The notes beneath the pieces were generated by a model. That model had not been told where the DNA came from. It was given only the letters and a program-made list of their open reading frames with translations, and did no database searches. Below are positions 14,222-16,388 of a stretch of 16,388 nt of DNA, in pieces. How positions within the stretch are numbered: position 1 is the stretch's first letter; the number at the start of each line of letters is the position of its first letter. The position numbers and the translations under genes were made by a program. Source of the DNA: Syntrophomonas sp. UBA5288 (GTDB lineage: Bacteria; Bacillota; Syntrophomonadia; Syntrophomonadales; Syntrophomonadaceae); NCBI GenBank assembly GCA_002408445.1, contig DHSK01000101.1, positions 1 through 16,388 on the forward strand, read 5' to 3'.

Positions 14222-15316
14222 ATGAATAAGTTCGATCTATTTACTATAGGACTTTCCGAACGTTTTACCCAGGAAGCTGCCCTGTACGGTGAAGATTTGT
14301 ACCTGGCCCGGGTTTCTGTCCAATACCGGGATATATATAAGGTCATCACCGGGTACGGTGAGATCCAGGCCGAGGTATCCGGAAAGTTTATGCATACCGC
14401 CGGCGGGGCGGATAATTATCCTGCGGTAGGTGACTGGGTTATGGTGGATCGCAGTGATGACGCAGCAGGTAATGCCATTATTCACCATGTTCTCAGCCGG
14501 GAAAGCTCTTTTGTACGCCAGGCAGCGGGAAACGGATATGAACGTCAGGTGGTAGCTGCCAATATTGACACCGTGTTTATCTGCATGTCCCTGAATAATG
14601 ATTATAACCTGCGCAGATTGGAACGCTATCTTTCTATCGCCTGGGAAAGCCGGGCGGTTCCGGTAATTGTACTCACCAAGTCTGATCTGTGTTATGACCT
14701 GGACCTGAAACTGTGTGCAATTGAGTCGGTTGCTCCGGGGGTAGATATACTGGTGACTTCAAGCCTGACCGGCGATGGCTATGACCATATCCGCGAGTAT
14801 CTGCAACCGGGTAAAACCGTTGCCTTTATCGGTTCATCCGGTGTGGGCAAATCGACCCTGATAAATAAACTGATGGGCCGGGAAGTACTGGTCACCCGGG
14901 AAATCAGAGCGGATGACAGGGGCAGGCATACTACCACCCACCGGCAGCTGCTGGTCTTGCCTGGCGGGGGAATTGTTATTGATACCCCGGGCATGCGGGA
15001 GCTTCAGATGGCGGGGGCTGATTTATCATCATCCTTTGCCGATATTGAGGAACTCGCAGCCCGGTGCCGCTTTAACGATTGCCAACATGAATCGGAACCA
15101 CACTGCGCGGTCAAGCAAGCCATAGCCGAGGGTGTTCTGTCTTCTAAACGGCTGGAAAGCTACCGCAAACTGCAAAAAGAATTAACCTTTGCCGAGCGCA
15201 AAAGTACCATGACGCTTGAACAGGCTCAAAAGCAGAAAATAATTGACATGATGGGATCGCTCAAAGCCTGCAAAGAGTTCCAAAAGACTAACCGTAAGAA
15301 TAAGGGCAACAGATAA
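14222..15316 (+). CDS. rsgA: Ribosome small-subunit biogenesis GTPase RsgA (YjeQ/YloQ)
   Basis: Circularly permuted GTPase of 364 residues that checks late 30S maturation. The N-terminal OB-fold (about 25-115) binds RNA. The permuted GTPase order is visible: G4 TKSD (152-155) comes before the P-loop GSSGVGKST (204-212), then the TTTH segment and G3 DTPGM (254-258). The C-terminal zinc site is C282-x4-C287-x-H289-x5-C295, followed by a basic tail. All functional residues are intact. ATG 14222 is the only reasonable start, because TGA at 14213-14215 closes the frame upstream. Its GGGAGG (14203-14208) is 13 nt away, unusually far, and a two-codon ORF (ATG ATA TAA, 14212-14220) lies between, so initiation may involve reinitiation. 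The gene has its own promoter after ABC-F and a strong terminator at 15323-15360. Many Firmicutes keep RsgA in a kinase/phosphatase cluster, so this could be a second copy. Confidence 0.95.
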   Translation: MNKFDLFTIGLSERFTQEAALYGEDLYLARVSVQYRDIYKVITGYGEIQAEVSGKFMHTAGGADNYPAVGDWVMVDRSDDAAGNAIIHHVLSRESSFVRQAAGNGYERQVVAANIDTVFICMSLNNDYNLRRLERYLSIAWESRAVPVIVLTKSDLCYDLDLKLCAIESVAPGVDILVTSSLTGDGYDHIREYLQPGKTVAFIGSSGVGKSTLINKLMGREVLVTREIRADDRGRHTTTHRQLLVLPGGGIVIDTPGMRELQMAGADLSSSFADIEELAARCRFNDCQHESEPHCAVKQAIAEGVLSSKRLESYRKLQKELTFAERKSTMTLEQAQKQKIIDMMGSLKACKEFQKTNRKNKGNR

Positions 15317-15322
15317 TTGTAG

Positions 15323-15360
15323 GGCTGTACCGTAGTTGATATTACGGTACAGCCTTTTTT
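15323..15360 (+). terminator. Intrinsic terminator of rsgA
   Basis: GGCTGTACCGTA (15323-15334) and its exact complement (15343-15354) form a 12-bp stem with an 8-nt loop, followed by TTTTTT (15355-15360). Confidence 0.92.
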
Positions 15361-15394
15361 ATTGTTTTAAAGCCAAATTTACTGATTATTCCTA

Positions 15395-15425
15395 TTGACT
15401 TTAACGTTACGTAAAGGTTTATAGT
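15395..15425 (+). promoter_or_regulatory. MerR-type promoter with 19-bp spacer
   Basis: TTGACT (15395-15400) and TATAGT (15420-15425) are separated by 19 bp, the overlong spacing characteristic of MerR-activated promoters. A dyad CTTTA-N8-TAAAG lies at the start of the spacer (15399-15416). It precedes the MerR gene itself, so autoregulation is expected. Confidence 0.75.
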
Positions 15426-15447
15426 TTTCTTATGAGGAGGTGCTCCA

Positions 15448-16212
15448 ATGGAATATACCGTACAGCAACTGGCCCGGATGGCAGGCATCAGCACGCGAAC
15501 GCTTCGGTATTACGATGAAATTGAGCTTCTTAAGCCGGCCCGGCTTAATTCTTCGGGTTATCGCATATACGGACCGGAGGAAGTGGAGCGGCTGCAGCAG
15601 ATTCTCCTTTACCGGGAACTGGGTGTAAGCCTGGACAAAATCGGCAGCATCATTGATGCACCTTCTTTTGATGCCTTGAGGGCCTTGCAGGAACACCGCG
15701 AAAAACTGCTTAACAAACGGCAGCAAGTAGATTTGTTAATAACTAATGTTGAAAAAACGATAGCTTTGACGGAAGGGAGGATCACTATGACCGACAAAGA
15801 AAAATTCGCGGGGTTCAAACAAAAAATGATCGATGATAATGAGAAAAAGTATGGAAAAGAAATCAGGGCGAAATACGGTGATGAGAAAGTAAATCAAGCC
15901 CATGAAAGATTTAAAAGTATGAGCCTGGAGCAATATGCGGAGATGGAAAATTTGAGCGCTCGTGTTATGGACAGTCTGGTGGCAGCGATGGCTACCGGTG
16001 ACCCGGCCGGTGAGCTTGCTCAGGAAACTGCGGATTTGCACCGGCAATGGCTAAGTTATACCTGGGGAAGTTACAGTCAGGAAGCTCATGCCGGCCTGGC
16101 TAAGATGTATGTCGATGATGAGAGGTTTATCTCTTATTATGACCAAAAGCAGCCAGGTGCGGCCAGGTTTTTGAGGGATGCAATCTTAATTTATACCGGA
16201 AAGAATAAATAA
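15448..16212 (+). CDS. MerR-family activator with TipAS antibiotic-recognition domain (TipAL/Mta-like)
   Basis: Transcription activator of 254 residues. The N-terminal MerR winged helix (1-about 70) begins YTVQQLARMAGISTRTLRYY and continues GYRIYGPEEVERLQQI. A dimerisation coiled coil follows (about 75-112). The C-terminal TipAS domain (about 114-254) has the family pattern, including MYVDDERFISYYDQKQPGAA and the ending FLRDAILIYT. In TipAL of Streptomyces this domain binds thiopeptides; in Mta-like proteins the ligand varies. ATG 15448 has AGGAGG (15435-15440) with 7-nt spacing. The promoter at 15395-15425 has the 19-bp MerR spacing, so it probably activates itself. An internal in-frame start at 15787 with a strong ribosome-binding site may produce the ligand-binding domain alone. 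The gene follows the rsgA terminator and is an independent unit. Any target gene downstream is outside the window. Confidence 0.93.
   Translation: MEYTVQQLARMAGISTRTLRYYDEIELLKPARLNSSGYRIYGPEEVERLQQILLYRELGVSLDKIGSIIDAPSFDALRALQEHREKLLNKRQQVDLLITNVEKTIALTEGRITMTDKEKFAGFKQKMIDDNEKKYGKEIRAKYGDEKVNQAHERFKSMSLEQYAEMENLSARVMDSLVAAMATGDPAGELAQETADLHRQWLSYTWGSYSQEAHAGLAKMYVDDERFISYYDQKQPGAARFLRDAILIYTGKNK
15775..15789 (+). promoter_or_regulatory. Internal ribosome-binding site and ATG for a free TipAS domain
   Basis: GGGAGG (15775-15780) is followed after 6 nt by ATG (15787-15789), in frame with the MerR gene at residue 114. It would give a 141-residue protein starting MTDKEKFAGF and ending at 16212. 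The break falls exactly at the boundary between coiled coil and TipAS domain. The Streptomyces tipA gene is known to make TipAS (144 residues, starting MGINLTPEEKFEVF as I recall) from such an internal start. Confidence 0.6.
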
Positions 16213-16388
16213 GGGTTGGATTTGCAGAATTTGCCATGCATAAAAACTATTGACCTTTCGATTGAATATAAAAAATATAAGCTGTTAATTGAAAGTTTGG
16301 CATAATTCCAAAAATCTCATTTGTCATTGCTATGAATAAGTGCTGGTTTGTCACCCGGCATATTATTTATATGTCATCCTGAGTGCAA
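16213..16388. other. Sequence after the MerR gene, no gene seen
   Basis: AT-rich, without an ORF or an obvious terminator. TTGACC (16250-16255) lies 20 bp before TATAAG (16276-16281), an overlong spacing that might be a MerR-type target promoter, but it lacks a dyad like the one at 15399-15416. The last 17 bases resemble one end of a dispersed repeat. Confidence 0.3.

Noticed and set aside
1..16388. CRISPR arrays, tRNA or rRNA genes, insertion sequences
   Set aside because: No regularly spaced repeats, no tRNA-like cloverleaf or rRNA sequence noticed, and no transposase ORF or terminal inverted repeats in the window.

Overview
The window looks like part of the chromosome of an anaerobic, endospore-former-type Firmicute (Clostridia or Negativicutes). 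The evidence is the [FeFe]-hydrogenase, strong AGGAGG ribosome-binding sites, mid-range GC, and Firmicutes-type gene families (Bce-type resistance modules, antibiotic-resistance ABC-F, RsgA, TipAL-like MerR). I cannot name the species.

Layout. (1) 1-1087: the 5' end of a minus-strand [FeFe]-hydrogenase gene that runs off the window. It is preceded by a short overlapping ORF, a leader with an intrinsic terminator-like hairpin, and a candidate promoter. (2) 1088-6125, minus strand: a two-component system and ABC transporter set in the order response regulator, kinase, ABC ATPase, FtsX-type permease. A BceR-like operator and a perfect 35-bp dyad lie between the kinase and the ATPase. (3) 6126-6497: no convincing gene; it contains the terminator of the next operon. 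(4) 6498-10093, minus strand: bceA-bceB followed by uppP (undecaprenyl-diphosphatase), probably one transcription unit. (5) 10376-12069, plus strand: bceR-bceS, divergent from bceAB across an intergenic region carrying a TTACA-N4-TGTAA operator. (6) 12070-14046, plus strand: an antibiotic-resistance-type ABC-F gene. Its leader has an extended -10 promoter, a 7-codon uORF, an antiterminator segment and an intrinsic terminator. (7) 14047-15360: rsgA with its own promoter, an 18-codon uORF, a possible anti-Shine-Dalgarno switch and a strong terminator. (8) 15395-16212: a TipAL-like MerR regulator behind a 19-bp-spacer promoter, with an internal start that could yield the drug-binding domain alone. 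(9) 16213-16388: no gene seen.

How the genes fit together. Almost everything after the hydrogenase belongs to families that sense or resist antibiotics. Two are envelope-directed ABC modules with dedicated two-component systems. UppP acts on the lipid carrier that bacitracin-like peptides bind. An ABC-F protein protects the ribosome, RsgA is a 30S assembly GTPase, and the TipAS-domain regulator belongs to a thiopeptide-binding family. I read this as an antibiotic-response island with a cell-wall half and a ribosome half. The most interesting material is in the leaders: the ABC-F, rsgA and hydrogenase genes each appear to carry cis RNA control with a small ORF, and the two ABC operons share an operator motif about 100 bp upstream of the ATPase start. 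All structural and functional statements come from reading the sequence; nothing was folded or searched by computer.
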